NCBI RefSeq assembly: GCF_029867415.1
Contig: NW_026705784.1
Span: forward strand, 186,001 to 250,000
From: Vicia villosa
Taxonomy: Eukaryota > Streptophyta > Magnoliopsida > Fabales > Fabaceae
Reading direction: 5' to 3'
Length of the DNA: 64,000 nt
Part shown: positions 47,028 to 59,484 of the stretch, in pieces
Position numbering within the stretch: the stretch's first letter is position 1
Layout of the letters: every line of letters begins with the position of its first letter
Translations under genes and position numbers: made by a program
Notes under the pieces: generated by a model
The model's input: only the letters and a program-made list of their open reading frames with translations
Database searches by the model: none
What the model was told of the DNA's origin: nothing

Positions 47028-48365
47028 TTCTTTACCCACCTCCCTATGGGGTAACCCCCAGCGAAAACCCCACTTTACCCCTGCTTCGGAAATGCATTTC
47101 CGAAATATTTTTTTTTCTAAATTTTTCCAGACTTTGGAAGTGCATTTCCGAAAAAATCCCAAAAATTAAGATTTTGATTAATTCAAAGATGCATCTCCGA
47201 AAAAACAAAAAAAAAATCTAAAAATGCCAAAAATTAATTTTAGGATATTAATTAATTCATATATCATAAATTTGATATAATTTATGAGTAATGAATAATA
47301 ATAATTATATATTTTGATATAATTTATGAGTTAGGAATAATAATTATTATATATTTCTATTCTGATTCATATTTTAAAATTTAAAATAATTTTAATTAAA
47401 AAGACTAAAATAATTTCACTAAGAAAATGAGTTATAATTTTTTATTTATATATTTATATATTTATAATAATTATTATGTATTTACAAAAAAAATTAAAAA
47501 AATGAGTGTTTTAATTTATATATTTATATAATAATTATAATAATTATTATATATTTATAAAAATTATTATATATTTATGTATTTATATAATAATTATTAT
47601 ATATTAATTATAAATATATTTATATATTTATATAATAATTATAAAAATTAAAAAAATTAGTGTTTTAATTTATAATAATTATTATATATTTATATATTTA
47701 TATATTAATTATTATATATTTATATATTATATATTTATATATTTCTATTCTGATTCATAATTAAAAATGAGTTATAATTTTTTATTTAGTTTAAAAAAAT
47801 TAAAAAAAGATTTTGTCTTAATTTTATTTAATGAATAAATTTTACATTTAATTCTATATAATGCAAAATTTACTTATGGAATTAAAATATTTTTGATTTA
47901 TATAAGTTAAAAATAATTTTGAACTTTAAAATTGTTTAGGAAATTTTGATTCACCTTTATTTTATTGATTCACCTTCATTTTATTGATTCACCTTGATTT
48001 TATACCTATTAATAGTATTGATTCACCTTAATTTTAATTTTTTAATAATTATTGAATTCTTTCGGAAGTGTATATCCGAAACATTCCAAGACCAAATTGG
48101 TCTTGGAATATTTCGGATATGCATCTCCGAAGACACCCCTTCCCAAAAAAAAAGGTGTTTTCGGAAATGCATCTCCGAAAACCCAAAAAAGGGGTGTTTT
48201 CGGAAATGCATCTCCGAAAACACCTTTTTTTCGTATTTTCGGAAGTGCATTTCCGAAATAAGACAAATTTTGAAAAAAAAAGCGTTTCGGAAATGCATTT
48301 CCGAAGTGAGGGTATTTTGGGTTTTTCACCAAAGGTGACCAAGAAAAGAGGGAGGTAGAGAAAGA
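47028..48365. mobile_element. Inverted-repeat element with 20-bp palindromes (TTCGGAAATGCATTTCCGAA)
   Basis: The outer ends are inverted: CTTTACCCACCTCCC at the left and GGGAGGTAGAGAAAG at the right, followed inward by AACCCC/ACCCTCACTTCGG-type sequence. The left arm (47028-47215) has three and the right arm (48055-48310) has about six copies of TTCGGARRTGCATYTCCGAA, each a near-perfect palindrome. The middle (47230-48050) is AT-rich, with TTATATATTTATATA and GATTCACCTT repeats. No transposase is seen. Confidence 0.65.
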
Positions 48366-48514
48366 AATTTCCATTTTTTATACTCTCCGTATTTTAACAA
48401 TTTTCATAAATTTCAATTTTACCACCATTTTTTTTAGCACCACCGGTTTAGTCCGGTTCGGGGTCAGTTCTGAAATCAAGTGGCTTCAGCCTCATCCCGA
48501 TCGTAGTTGCGGAG

Positions 48515-49732
48515 AATCGAGGAGGATATTTATATGCAAGTATCACCGGGGTATGAAAAAATATGCCAGACAATACATTTTGCATGTTGAAAAAGACGTT
48601 ATATGGCCTAAAACAATCACCTAGAGCATGATTTGGAAGATTCACTAAAATCATGACATCTTTGAAGTACATGCAAAGTCAAGGGGATCATACATTGTTC
48701 ATTAAACACTTGCGACTAGGAGGAGTAACATCTTTGTTAGTATATGTGGATGACATTATCATGACTGTTGATGATTGAAAGGAGCAACAAATCTTGAGTC
48801 ATTGTTTGGCTAAGGAATTTGAAATAAAAACTCTTGGAAAATCTTGAGTCATTGTAGTAGCACGTTTTATTGCTGAAGCAGAATTTTGAGCCATGAGACA
48901 CGACATTTGTGAATTACTTTGGCTCAAAATTATTTTAGAAGATTTGAAAATCAAATGGGAAGGACCTATGCAGCTCTACTATGATAATAAGTTAGCTATC
49001 AATATAGTTCATAATCGAATTCAACGTGATTGAACTAAGCATATTGTAGTTAATAAATACTTTATTAAGGAAAAGCTTGGTAGTGGACTATAGGCATGGC
49101 AAAAAAAATCTAAACCCGGTCGCGCCTGCCCCAAATATATATAACAAAGAAAAACCGATTTAAGTGGGTGTGGAGGCAAAGGCAGGGAAAACTTGATTTT
49201 TAAGTACTGGGGGGTATGCTAATATACCCGCCCTACCCCCACCACCGTATATTAAATTTACTTGATTTCTCTTATTTTTAATACATTGTTTACCCATTTT
49301 TATCCTTTTTAATCTTAATATAGAAAGTTTATTATAATTAATATTTAATTTTTTAAAAATACCAATTAAATAAAAATGACCAAGTATTTAGTTTAACTAT
49401 TAATTTTTGTTGCTATAAAAATATATTTTATTAAAAAAAATTATAACTTTTGTTGACAGATGCGAAACAGGAAAACCCATTCTCTGTTGGTGGCGAAGTG
49501 GGTGGTCAATTGTTATCCATAATTAGGTTGGGAGTGGGGCTGGGGTGGGGCGGGAATGGTAATACTTAAACCCACCCCACCCTGTTGTCTTGACTAGTGG
49601 ACTGATTTGCACCATATGTCTTCTCAAAATGCCAACTTGTAGATATTCTCACTAAAGGACTGAAAGCTTAAATTGGACGAATTATATCTAAGCTGAAAAT
49701 AAACAATACTTATTCATCGGCTTAAGGAAGAG
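48515..49732 (+). pseudogene. Copia-C fragment: partial RT and RNase H
   Basis: A piece of a Ty1/copia pol gene with many stops. It begins within RT (EEDIYMQVSPGYEK-like, 48515), passes KKTLYGLKQSPRA and LLVYVDDIIMT (near 48760) and ends RT early at 48840. It then resumes in RNase H (AEAEF, CELLWLKIILEDLKIKWEG, YYDNKLAIN, RTKHI-like) up to 49089. After the insertion 49090-49594 it resumes with the ADILTKGL-type tail (49604-49690). It cannot be functional. Confidence 0.85.
49081..49603. mobile_element. Non-autonomous insertion with a 9-bp target duplication
   Basis: TAGTGGACT occurs at 49081-49089 and 49595-49603. Removing one copy and the 505 bases between restores the copia-C reading GSGLIC across the junction. 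The 9-bp size fits Mutator-like elements. Inside are GC-rich ends (AAACCCGGTCGCGCCTGCCC at the left, GGGGTGGGGCGGGAATGG and CCCACCCCACCC at the right) and an AT-rich middle. Terminal inverted repeats are weak. Related GGGCGG sequence occurs at 32520-32850. Confidence 0.75.
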
Positions 49733-49965
49733 TGTTGGAAATAATTAAATTCTTTTTTATATTTTCCCATTAAAAAGTTTAGATTCATGTATGTTTAAAT
49801 TCATAAATTTAAGTAATTGAACTAGTATTTATTTCTCCTTATACAACATGTAATTAATTATACAATATGTATAAATATCTTAGTTGTTGAGTGCTTCACT
49901 CACTCAAACAACGTTCAGAAAAAATTTTTATTCTTATTTTTTTAGATGATCAACTCTATACAAAT
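49733..49965 (+). repeat. Copia-C 3' LTR (partial limits)
   Basis: It begins TGTTGGAAATAATTAAATTC directly after a GGAAGAG purine tract. It contains TATAAATA near 49871 and TTGAGTGCTTCACTCACTCA. The exact end is unclear. Confidence 0.6.
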
Positions 49966-50366
49966 AAAAAACAAAATATATGGCTTATAAACTTAGAGGC
50001 CTTATTCACTTAGCTTGCAATGAAATTTCCCACTGCAAACATTTTTCCTCCCTCCTATCTCGATGTGACAAAATGATTAAAATGAACCAATAACCAATAT
50101 ACTGAATCTGAATTTGAGTTTGGATATATGCTACCATCCTTCATAAATGGAACAAACTAAAATAGGTCAAACCCTGAAATTAATCCAGATTCACATAGCT
50201 AGTTAGATCATATAATTAATTTGCACAATATTAAATAATTATAGATGCATTATCACATAACATATAACATAGATATGTAACACTGACATTTCGAAACAAA
50301 AGTTTGTCAGATATTGGCACATATCAGTGTCAGACACTGATATATGTGATTAAAATATAAACATAC
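49966..50366. other. No gene seen; 3' flank of the CAX gene
   Basis: Non-coding. The part nearest to 50366 is probably the 3' UTR of the minus-strand exchanger gene. Confidence 0.5.
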
Positions 50367-53300
50367 CTAATTGGCGCATGTAACTGGACCAATCACTGAT
50401 TTAAGAGTGGCGTTTTGAATTTTACTTGGGCCTGTGGAGAAAATGAGATAAAAAGCTTTAGACATATGAATTTACAATTTAGAAATTATATAATTAAGAA
50501 TAGTCTAAGTTTTGATAATTATATATATTTTACTTACCACTTGGAAATCTTTGTACAAAGAAGCAAGCACCAATAACAAAGTAGCAGAGTAGGAGAATAA
50601 CGCCTTTCATGTAGTGAGAAGTACCATCCTGCAAATATGATATATGTTATGGTCAATATTATATAACATTTCATTAAGAGATTGATGAAAAAACTAAATT
50701 TGGTGTTTTCTTCTATTGAATGTGAAATTTACATACCTGTAAAGTGAAGCTTGTGACTATAATTGCCACAGCTAGAGAACCTGTCTCAAGGAGGTTGAAG
50801 TTTAGGTCCATATTCACACCCATTCCCCAAGCAACAGTAACACAGAGGGGAACCTGAATTTTAATATTATATATGTTTCGTTATAATTAAAATAAATGAA
50901 ATTCTATTAAAATAGTTTTAAAATGTGGCCCGCAACAATAATTATAGCTGCAATGTAAAAGATTTGAAGGTCTCTGCAACGGTATTACAGATGCAGTTGC
51001 GACCGCATTCTTGATCAATATAAAAGTTGAGAGTATGTTTATTTACCACAAACATGGAAATTTGAGTAGCAGAGCCCAAAGCAACACCTAAGGAAATGTC
51101 CTGCAGTCATGAAATCAATTTAGCTTCACTAGAATAAAATACCTTGGAAAATAAGTATGGAATTGATTATAACACTATAATATAAATTCTTACCAGCTTG
51201 TTCTTGAAAGCGAAAATGATTGCTCCTGCATGTTCAGCTGCATTGCCAACTATTGGAAGCAAGATTATGCTGAGGAAACTCACAGATAAACCCCATGAAT
51301 CTGATGCATCCTGTTAACAATAGTTTATGACACATTTATAAGCTGTTATTATAAGCTATTCTGAAGAGTTTATGAAAATAAGTTGAAAAGAGCTAATGGA
51401 GATTATTATAAGCTCTATCAAACAGTCTTAAGAGTGCTTAAATTAGTAGCTATAAATTTAAATAAGTCAATCCGAACAGATTCATTTCATATATTATACA
51501 TACATAGCTGCTTATATGATAAACACTTATTCAACAAGTGATTAATTGAGCTTTATATCTTAATAATTTGGTTGAGTTACCTCAATTGTATCAACCACAT
51601 ATTCAGACAATATAGCAATGAACACAGTCATTCCCGCCAACCAAGCAAATCCACTCCAAAATCCAATCACAGCCACTTCTGTTTCATTGTTATCACCTTC
51701 GCCTTCCTGCTCAACAATGTATCATGTTATAAATCCTTTTAATAAACTATAATTGCAACAATCAACAATTCAACATTTTCATATATGGTTCAGTTAAGAA
51801 AACATACGTCTTCAGCTTCAAATAATTGCCTATGTGTCCATAGTTGAAAGATCAAGTAAATAAAATAAGCAGCCAACATGACAATGCTAGCAGCTCTTGA
51901 CAAGTAGAGTGTAGGCTCTACTGTGAGTTCCGGTAATGCAGCACTGTATGTGAATAGCATTGGAAGCGACATGCATAACAATGCCAATAGTAGCATAAGT
52001 GAGTTCACATCTGCTTGTCTCTGCAAAATTCAACACTTAACATTAGCATTAGTTCTAACCAAAAATCAGATTCAGTTTATCACATGCGATTCATCATTAA
52101 CTAAAGCTCACTAGGAACTTGTGTTCAAACAATTTGTTAAAGACCATGAATTAAAACAAAGAAATCCCAAAATGGAATTTTAGGATCTTACTCTGTCATA
52201 TTTTTGCTCCAACCTAAGATTGGCAATGCCACCACAAAGTAGAGAAGTTCCAAGAACGAGCAGAAGATTTGAAAGAATGGAACCCAAAAGAGAATACTTG
52301 ACAACGGCAATTTTATTGGTGCTAAGAGCAAATATTGCAATTATGAGTTCAGTAGCATTTCCACACGTTGCATTAAGAAGCCCTCCAACTGTGTAACATT
52401 GGACAATATATAAACTCTTTAACTAGTTCCAACAAACACACCATAATCAATTAAATTCCAAATTGAACACTAATTAATTAATACTAATGGACAATTTTAT
52501 ATCTATGAAGCACCGACACCTCTAAGAATAGGTGTATCGCGGTGTCTTACACGCGTTGGTGTCCGATACTTGTATGACGCATGTATGACAAGTGTCGAAA
52601 AAGTCTTACAAGTGTCGGAAAAGTCAAACAAACATCCCCATAAAAAATGATTGTTTTCTTGTTTCCACACTCTTTGAATCAATGTCCGACACCCGTAAGA
52701 TACTCACACAACACGTGTGGAACAATTCAGACAAGTGTTTCAAAAAAATTGTTTTTTTCTTTGCTTCAACACACCTTCTACATTTTTATGGACAAATCTC
52801 TTAAATATCTAAAAAGGTTAACATGTATGACAACAATGTTATCAATGCATAACTAAAAGACATCAATTTAGACTATAATATTCTTAAATTTTTAAATAAT
52901 AGATGAATACATAAATGTTAAATTTGGTTTTTGTGTCTAATGTTTTTGAAATAATTGTTGTCATGTCAGAGTGTTTGTGTCCAGGTGTCCGTGTTAGAGT
53001 TTGAGCTCAAAAGTTTATAATACCTGTAGGACCGGTGAAGAAAGCAATTTGTCTGCAATATTTGAAGAAGCATCCACCAAAACATAGAAATTTAAACAAG
53101 AATCAACAATCAATTCAGAAACAAACAATGAATTGAAAACAATATATTTACTTTGTATGATTCATTAGATTCCTTACTCTGTAAGAAAGCTCACGCGTTC
53201 AGCAAGTGGAGTAAGCCCAAGTAAACTCAATATGAAAACCCATGACTGTTCACAAAAATTCAAAAAACCAAGTTATAATCATCATCGTTAAGCATCGTCA

Positions 53301-53785
53301 CCTCTAAAAAGAAGTGTGTTCGTGTCGGTGCCTGTGTCAGAAACAGATACTTTTCATTACATTTAATTTATTCATTTTTAAAATTATTATCAGTGTTAAC
53401 TGTCAGATCGGCGTTATATTTCCGGTGTCTGTGTTCCATTCATTATCATACAAAAAAATGTTTACAAATTAAGAGAATGAATGAACGGACTAACTCTTCC
53501 TAAGGCAAGATCATGAGCTACCATCGCACCAGGAACGGCAAAGAAGAGAATGGAAAGCTTTGTACCAAGAATAACCTCTTGGATGTTAGCCAAAACAAAC
53601 CTAAGCGAATGCCATGGAATGTGGGAGACGAGAGTAAATTGAGATTTCTTTCGCAATGAAGCAGAAGAAATGTTATGCGCTCTTCGACTACGGCCATTTC
53701 CGTGTCTTGATTCCTTGCTCAAGACCTTTGGATTACCATTCTCCAAAAGCCATGATCGTTCATCTTGTGTTTTGTCAGAAGCCAT
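50367..53785 (-). CDS. CAX: CAX-type vacuolar cation/H+ exchanger, 11 exons, 455 aa
   Basis: It moves Ca2+ and possibly other metals into the vacuole in exchange for protons. Exons, in gene order: 53785-53495, 53245-53178, 53052-53024, 52388-52192, 52020-51808, 51706-51581, 51310-51194, 51100-51047, 50853-50737, 50628-50538, 50431-50367 (1368 bases, in frame, all GT-AG). The two conserved ion-binding repeats are GNATEL (139-144) and GNAAEH (330-335). The soluble N-terminus has the [16 protein letters not shown] stretch, then about eleven membrane segments. The acidic loop [13 protein letters not shown] (about 264-276) lies mid-protein. Length is normal for plant CAX proteins. The Met at 53785 (MASDK) is preferred over one nine codons upstream, because a TATAAATA lies at 53830-53823. 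The paralogue number is not determined. Confidence 0.95.
52500..53010. repeat. GTGTCCG-type repeats in CAX intron 3 (and intron 1)
   Basis: Intron 3 (52389-53023) contains CACCGACACCTCTAAGAATA, several AAGTGTCGGAAAAGTC / GTGTCCGACAC phrases and GTGTCCAGGTGTCCGTGTTA. Intron 1 has a related stretch (GTGTCGGTGCCTGTGTCAGA near 53321). It looks like a dispersed small repeat of the plant genome that entered twice. Confidence 0.6.
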
Positions 53786-53822
53786 TTTCGTTGTAAAAGT
53801 GAACAAAATCACCTATTTTCCA

Positions 53823-53830
53823 TATTTATA
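53823..53830 (-). promoter_or_regulatory. Putative TATA box of the CAX gene
   Basis: TATAAATA on the minus strand, about 38 bases before the chosen ATG. It would give a very short 5' UTR, so transcription could also start further upstream. Confidence 0.35.
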
Positions 53831-54399
53831 GGTAACATATATGATGTTTCTTTTTTTGTCTTAAATCCTCTCCTTTCATTTCTCTCTTCATTCTTCTCCT
53901 CTCCCTTTATCTCCTAAAAGAGAGATTAAGATTAAAAGAGATAAATAGAATGAATGAGAAAAATAGTCTTTTTATATATTTATATATATATAAGAGAAAA
54001 AAATTATTTTTTTCTCTCTCTATATTTTGTCAATAATAAATATATGTTTTACATATTTTATTATATTTATCCACTCCATTATTTTTTTTGTTATATTTAT
54101 AAATGATAAATGAATGGTCAGTTTTTTTTTATCTTTTTTACATAAGAACAAGTGAAAGTGTGGCTCATAGCAAATTTTCTAAGCATGGGCCACCTATTGT
54201 AGAAGAAGTTGATCATTGTATTTCACAACAACACTTGCAAGGTGTTTCATGAGGAGAAAGGTTTGATCTTGTCCACACAAATGTCCTAAAATAAAATGTT
54301 TATCATATTTACACCTGTGGTGATGCCTGTGTGCTTACAAATGACCAAATACAATAGTTGCATTAGACATTGAAGATATATTCATCTCAATTTCAAGGG
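53831..54399. other. No gene seen; CAX upstream flank
   Basis: A CT/GA-rich, AT-rich flank without coding signal; likely CAX promoter DNA in its first part. Confidence 0.5.
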
Positions 54400-56070
54400 C
54401 CTCAACACTCTTGCGAATAAATAAATGGTGAAAGGCTTGCTTACTCTAAAAGAATCAAATGACATGTGCTCATACTATGCGATTGGAAAACAATATAGTG
54501 ACATCATCCCTAAACATGCCTCATGAAGAGCCAATATCAAGATGGAACTCGTACACTCTAATTGTAAGTGCAAGCATATACTCATCAATAGTTTTTGATT
54601 CATGGCAAACATCTTCATTGAACAAATATCAAGCTACAAGTGAATGTTATAAGGAAAAGCAAGATTTTGGCACTCTTGGACATCTTAGGTCGACTCAACA
54701 CAAGCCTAGGTCGACCTAGAATGCTTCATCCATCTTGTGGAAGAAATTTGTCCAGTTAGGTCGACCCATTCTACCCCTAGGTCGACGCAAACTGAAGAGA
54801 GCAAAAAGGTTTCACTTCTGCTCACTTTAGGTCGACTCAACCAACTGCCTAGGTCGACCTAAAATGAAGAAAAGTCACAAGAACCAAACTCGGCTGCTTT
54901 TAGGTCGACCCAGGGTCCCAAGAGGTTGACTCAACTGAAGCCAAATATCAAACTGCTGAATCTGTTCCATTTAGGTCGACCCAAGCAATGGAGTAGGTCG
55001 ACCTATCAGCCCAAAATTTATCAAATAATGTGTTTGCCTTCAGCCAACTCTGCTAGCACCTATATATATCATTTTCATCTAATTATTCAAAAAACACCAA
55101 CAACTGAAAGATACACAAAGTCTTCTCATCTTTTATCTTCTTCTCAACTCCAACACAATTACACACAACAAATCTTGTGGTGAGGGTTTGTGATCAAGAT
55201 TGATAACGTCCATGGAAAAGAATTGAAGGTTCCCAGTGGGTGAAGATTTGTGGGGTTATTGGTGAATAAAATCTGCGGATTTTGTCCTCCAAGATTGGTG
55301 AATTTTGGGGGTTTTTGTCAAGAGGCTTCATCAACGATTCAGCTGAGTGTAGAAGTTGAAGAACAAGGGTTCGATCAATTCACAACACTACAGAAAGGGA
55401 ATCAACGACAAGCTCTTGGAAGATACTTGATCTGGCTCAAGATCAAGGGGAAGAAGATACAAAGAATCAACATATTCGGTTTATCGTTATTGCTTTGTTA
55501 TCTTCTTTGTATAAACTCTTTTCAATCATAATGAAAGACATCCCAATTCCCATTTGGAATTGGGGGCAGATGTAGTCGTAGCGAGGACGATCGACAAACT
55601 GCCTGAACAAATATCGTGTTCTTTATCGCTTTTATCTTTTGATTACGTTGTTCTTATTTATGGTTATAATCGCAAATTGATTAACGAATCAAAGTGTTAT
55701 ACTTGTGTGATAGAATTCTGCAAACACATCACAAGTCACCACACATTGATCCACAACTCAATTTGAGTATTATACACCACGTGTTTGATATATTGCTTCT
55801 TTCATTAATCAAAGTCATTGGAAACAAGCTTATCCAAGTTAAACGACTTAAACGATTTATCGTAGCATAACTTGTTGATTCTCTAATTGTTTTCATCTTT
55901 GCATCATAATCAATTTGTGGTTTAAAAACATATCTGATCCTTCCCGTAGCGGTTCAGAATAGACGTGAGTCGATCCCTAAACGCTTTCGCTAAATTTTTT
56001 AATAAAATCCGAATAAATTCTGAAGTATTTATTCACCACCCTCTAGATACGTAAGCCAAGCGTCTAAAAA
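54400..56070 (+). repeat. Likely 5' LTR/leader of copia-B with AGGTCGACCT palindromes
   Basis: About ten copies of TAGGTCGAC(C/T)YA occur at 54687-55000. The stretch ends with TATTCACCACCCTCTAG (56030-56045), the usual LTR end of SIRE-type copia elements, just before the primer-binding site. The matching 3' LTR lies outside the window, so the left limit cannot be fixed. Confidence 0.55.
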
Positions 56071-56071
56071 G

Positions 56072-56084
56072 TGGCATCAAGAGC
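56072..56084 (+). promoter_or_regulatory. Copia-B primer-binding site (mutated)
   Basis: TGGCATCAAGAGC differs slightly from the standard TGGTATCAGAGC complement of initiator tRNA-Met. Confidence 0.7.
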
Positions 56085-56124
56085 TCTGGTTTATTTCTTG
56101 CTTCGAGAAACACTTATCGGACAA

Positions 56125-57733
56125 ATGGCTTCCGGACCTAAAGGGGCTCACAATAGAGATTCAGTTTTCAACGGTGAAAACTATGGCTATTGGAAGGATT
56201 GTATGTGTGTTCATATCAACTCCATTGATAGGAACATTTGGATAGCCATCGTTAATGATCCTTTTGAAATTACTATGACCAATGCGGCTGGTGTTGTCAT
56301 TCCTAAACCAGAAACTAGTTGGAATGCTGATGATGAAAAGAAGTATGGATACGATTGAAAAGCGAGAAATATTCTGATCTCAGCTCTAGGAGTTGATGAA
56401 TACTATCGTGTTTCCCATTGTAAAAATGCTAAGGCTATGTGGGACACATTGAAAGTTGCACATGAGGGCACGGATGATGTCAAACTAGCTAGAATCAATA
56501 CGTTAACTCAAGAGTTTGAACTCTTTCATATGGAAAGTGGTGAATCCATTGAAAATATGCAAAAGAGATTCATACATCTTATAAATCGTTTAAATTCTCT
56601 TGATAGACCTGTTTCCAATGCAAATGCTACCAACAAAGTCTTAAGATGTTTGAATAGAGAATGGCAACCCAAGGTTACAACTATAAAAGAAGCAAATGAT
56701 CTAAATACCTTAGACATCACCACTCTCTTTGGTAAACTTGAAGAACATGAGCAACATCTTAAATGCCTTGATATGCATGAGAAAAAGGTAAAGAAGGATA
56801 AGAACATGGAGAAAGATGTAGAGAAGCTCCAAAGCCTCAAAGAAAGAGCAAGAGGATAGTGATACAAGTGATGAGGAAGACTCGGATGATGAGGAAATGG
56901 GACTGTTTCTACGAAGATACAACAAATACATAAGGAAAAATGGAGCAAAACACTCAGGCAAAAGTTTGATTAACTATAGGAAGCAATTCAACAAGTCCAA
57001 ATAAGATGATAACAATAAAGGAAAATCTAAAGGTCCTTGTTTCAATTGCGGCAAAGTTGGTCATTACAAACCGGACTGCCCATATCTCAAGGACGAGAAA
57101 GACAAGAATCAAAGCAAAACTCACAACAAACCTAGAAGAGCTTATATAGCATGGGAAAGTGATTCCTCAAGTGAATACTCATCAAGTGATGAAGAATAAT
57201 CTGAAAACTTATGTCTTATGGCTCACCAACACAAGAAAAAGAAACGTGTAAGTCATCTCAAACCTGAACTTGTAGATAAGGTATCTCATGCTCAATTAAA
57301 ATTAGCTTTTGAAGAACTACATAGAGATGCAATTGAGGCTTTCAAACTTTTGGCCTCAAATAAGAAATTTTTTTCATATCTTGAATCAAAAGTTGAGAAG
57401 ACCGAAAAAAACATGGAAGCCTTAAAACAATCTATTTTAGATATTCAAAAGAATAAAGTTGAGGAAGATCCTCCATCATGGTTTGGTTGTGAGACATGTC
57501 ACATTTGGCAAAAAGAAGTAAGAGATCTTAAGGCCAAATTAGATAAGGCTCTACAACCAAAAGTGACTTTTGCGGTTGATCCTAATAAGTTCAAAAGATC
57601 ATATACTCCTTTATATAGCAAATACACTTTTGTACCAAAAATATCAACTAGCAAATGAACATATTCTCATCATATTACTTGTTACTATTGTTGCTAAAAG
57701 GGACACACCATTGAAAAATGCAAATATAGGAGG
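56125..57733 (+). pseudogene. Copia-B gag, first part, with stops and a frameshift
   Basis: gag forms the particle that packages the element's RNA. The frame begins MASGPKGAHNRDSVFNGENY and carries a UBN2-type domain (AKAMWDTLKVAHEGTDDVK). There is a TGA at about 56356, a frame change near 56830 and TAA codons at about 57002 and 57197. A single CCHC knuckle, CFNCGKVGHYKPDC, lies near 57040. A coiled-coil-like piece (57218-57655) follows and ends in TGA at 57656. The end of the gag region (CKYRRIL) is cut by the solo LTR. SIRE-type gag proteins have this long C-terminal part. Not functional. Confidence 0.85.
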
Positions 57734-59445
57734 ATTCTTGTAACACCCCAAATCTACCCGATAAATTATACAGAAAATCAGAGTATAAATTTCAAATAAG
57801 TTCATTTGAGGTTTCACATATTCGTCATCTCAAAAACATTTACGGCTTACTTGCCTTCATATAGATACATAGAACAAGAATTTAAAACGACAAATAAATC
57901 ATTACTAAAAATCACTTTGTTTCAAATTAAAACAATTAACTCGCAGCGGAATCAACAAACTTCATAATTATTCAAATAATATCGTAGCATCTTTGCACGG
58001 TAACTTTAAGTTATAATTTAAACCAAAACCATATAAAATTCAGCAAAAGAAACAATAAGTAAAACAATTGTTTATCCCCCTGAGTGCTACGTATCAGAGC
58101 GACCACCAACTCAACTCACAGCGTCTAAATCTCCATTAAGCTATCACCTGCACGTTACCAGTATAAAGGTAACGGCGAAACAAAAGAAATGGGTGAGATA
58201 TCAAACAATATAAACAGGGTGATGATAAACAGTATTTTCAGGTTCAAGTTATAATAATTATCGCTTTGCGGTATAATCGTTACCGTCTAGTTTACTTCAC
58301 TGTTTCAATCAACAACACAAGTCACAATATCTCACATAAGATCATATTCAAAGTTCACAACAAGTCACATAAATTCACACATCAAAATACATAACATCAT
58401 AATCACACAAATGAAATGCGACTCTATCAAATGCACATGCATGTGGTACCCAGGGCTTCAGCCCCCATCGCTAATTGCCAGATAATAGAGGCATCAAAAC
58501 AGGCATAAGCCTTCGTCGCTGTTTGCCAATCCAGGCCGTCGCTAAAACATGCAAATCATGAGACACTAATGAAATGCAACAAACCACAAACATCACAGAA
58601 CAACGTCGCGAGACATACGCCTATATCACAAACACGTCACCAAACATCGTCACAAAGGCATTCGCCTACATCGCCAAAATATATCAATAGTTATTGATAA
58701 AAAATCGTCATCTTAAATCCTGCACTTCGCAATAATTCATAAAAACTCATCGCAACATCGCAATATATCACACGACAAATCAACAACAATAATTCATCAC
58801 AGATAATTCACGCAATTATCGCCATACTTCACAAAACTCACAAAAATATGTCACGTCGCATTATTACCAAAAACACCGCAAGCACAACGGTTATCGGATT
58901 ATTCCCGAACACTCCTAATATTATTCAACTTGCTATATATTTTTCCATCTATTATTATATTCCTCTGCTACTTATATAATGCCTCTGTTACGAAATTCGT
59001 CACTACACTGATGGGCAACAAAGTGCTACTGTTATTTTCATTAACTAATTCTTTCTATATTATTAACTCACAAAAATTATAATAATATATAATTATAATT
59101 CGACAGAGTTTCGAAGGGACTCTAAACAACTCTACAATAATTCATACAACTCTAAAGTGCCCAAACATACCATACTGACAATTCTTATTACATATAAGGG
59201 TAACTCTTATGCATCAAATTGGCTAATAGTCTGACTCAAGTAATAATAAAACGACTCTAAACGGTCAAATACTTTCAATTTTAATCTATAGTTTATCAGA
59301 TTTTACTCTAAACAATTTGAAAGCAACTCTGACAACCCTGTTGACAACTCTAACAACACTATTGAAGATAATTTAAATTAATCAAATAATACAAATATTC
59401 ATCTCTAACTCAAAACTCCTAAAAATATTACACTAATAATATTAA

Positions 59446-59484
<39 letters not shown>

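Noticed and set aside
48023..48374. Overlapping ORFs on both strands with repeated RKCISE / EMHFRK units
   Set aside because: They are translations of the palindromic TTCGGAAATGCATTTCCGAA repeat, open in several frames on both strands. This is a repeat effect and not a gene.
56526..56961. Minus-strand ORFs rich in leucine and serine
   Set aside because: Antisense shadows of the copia-B gag region.
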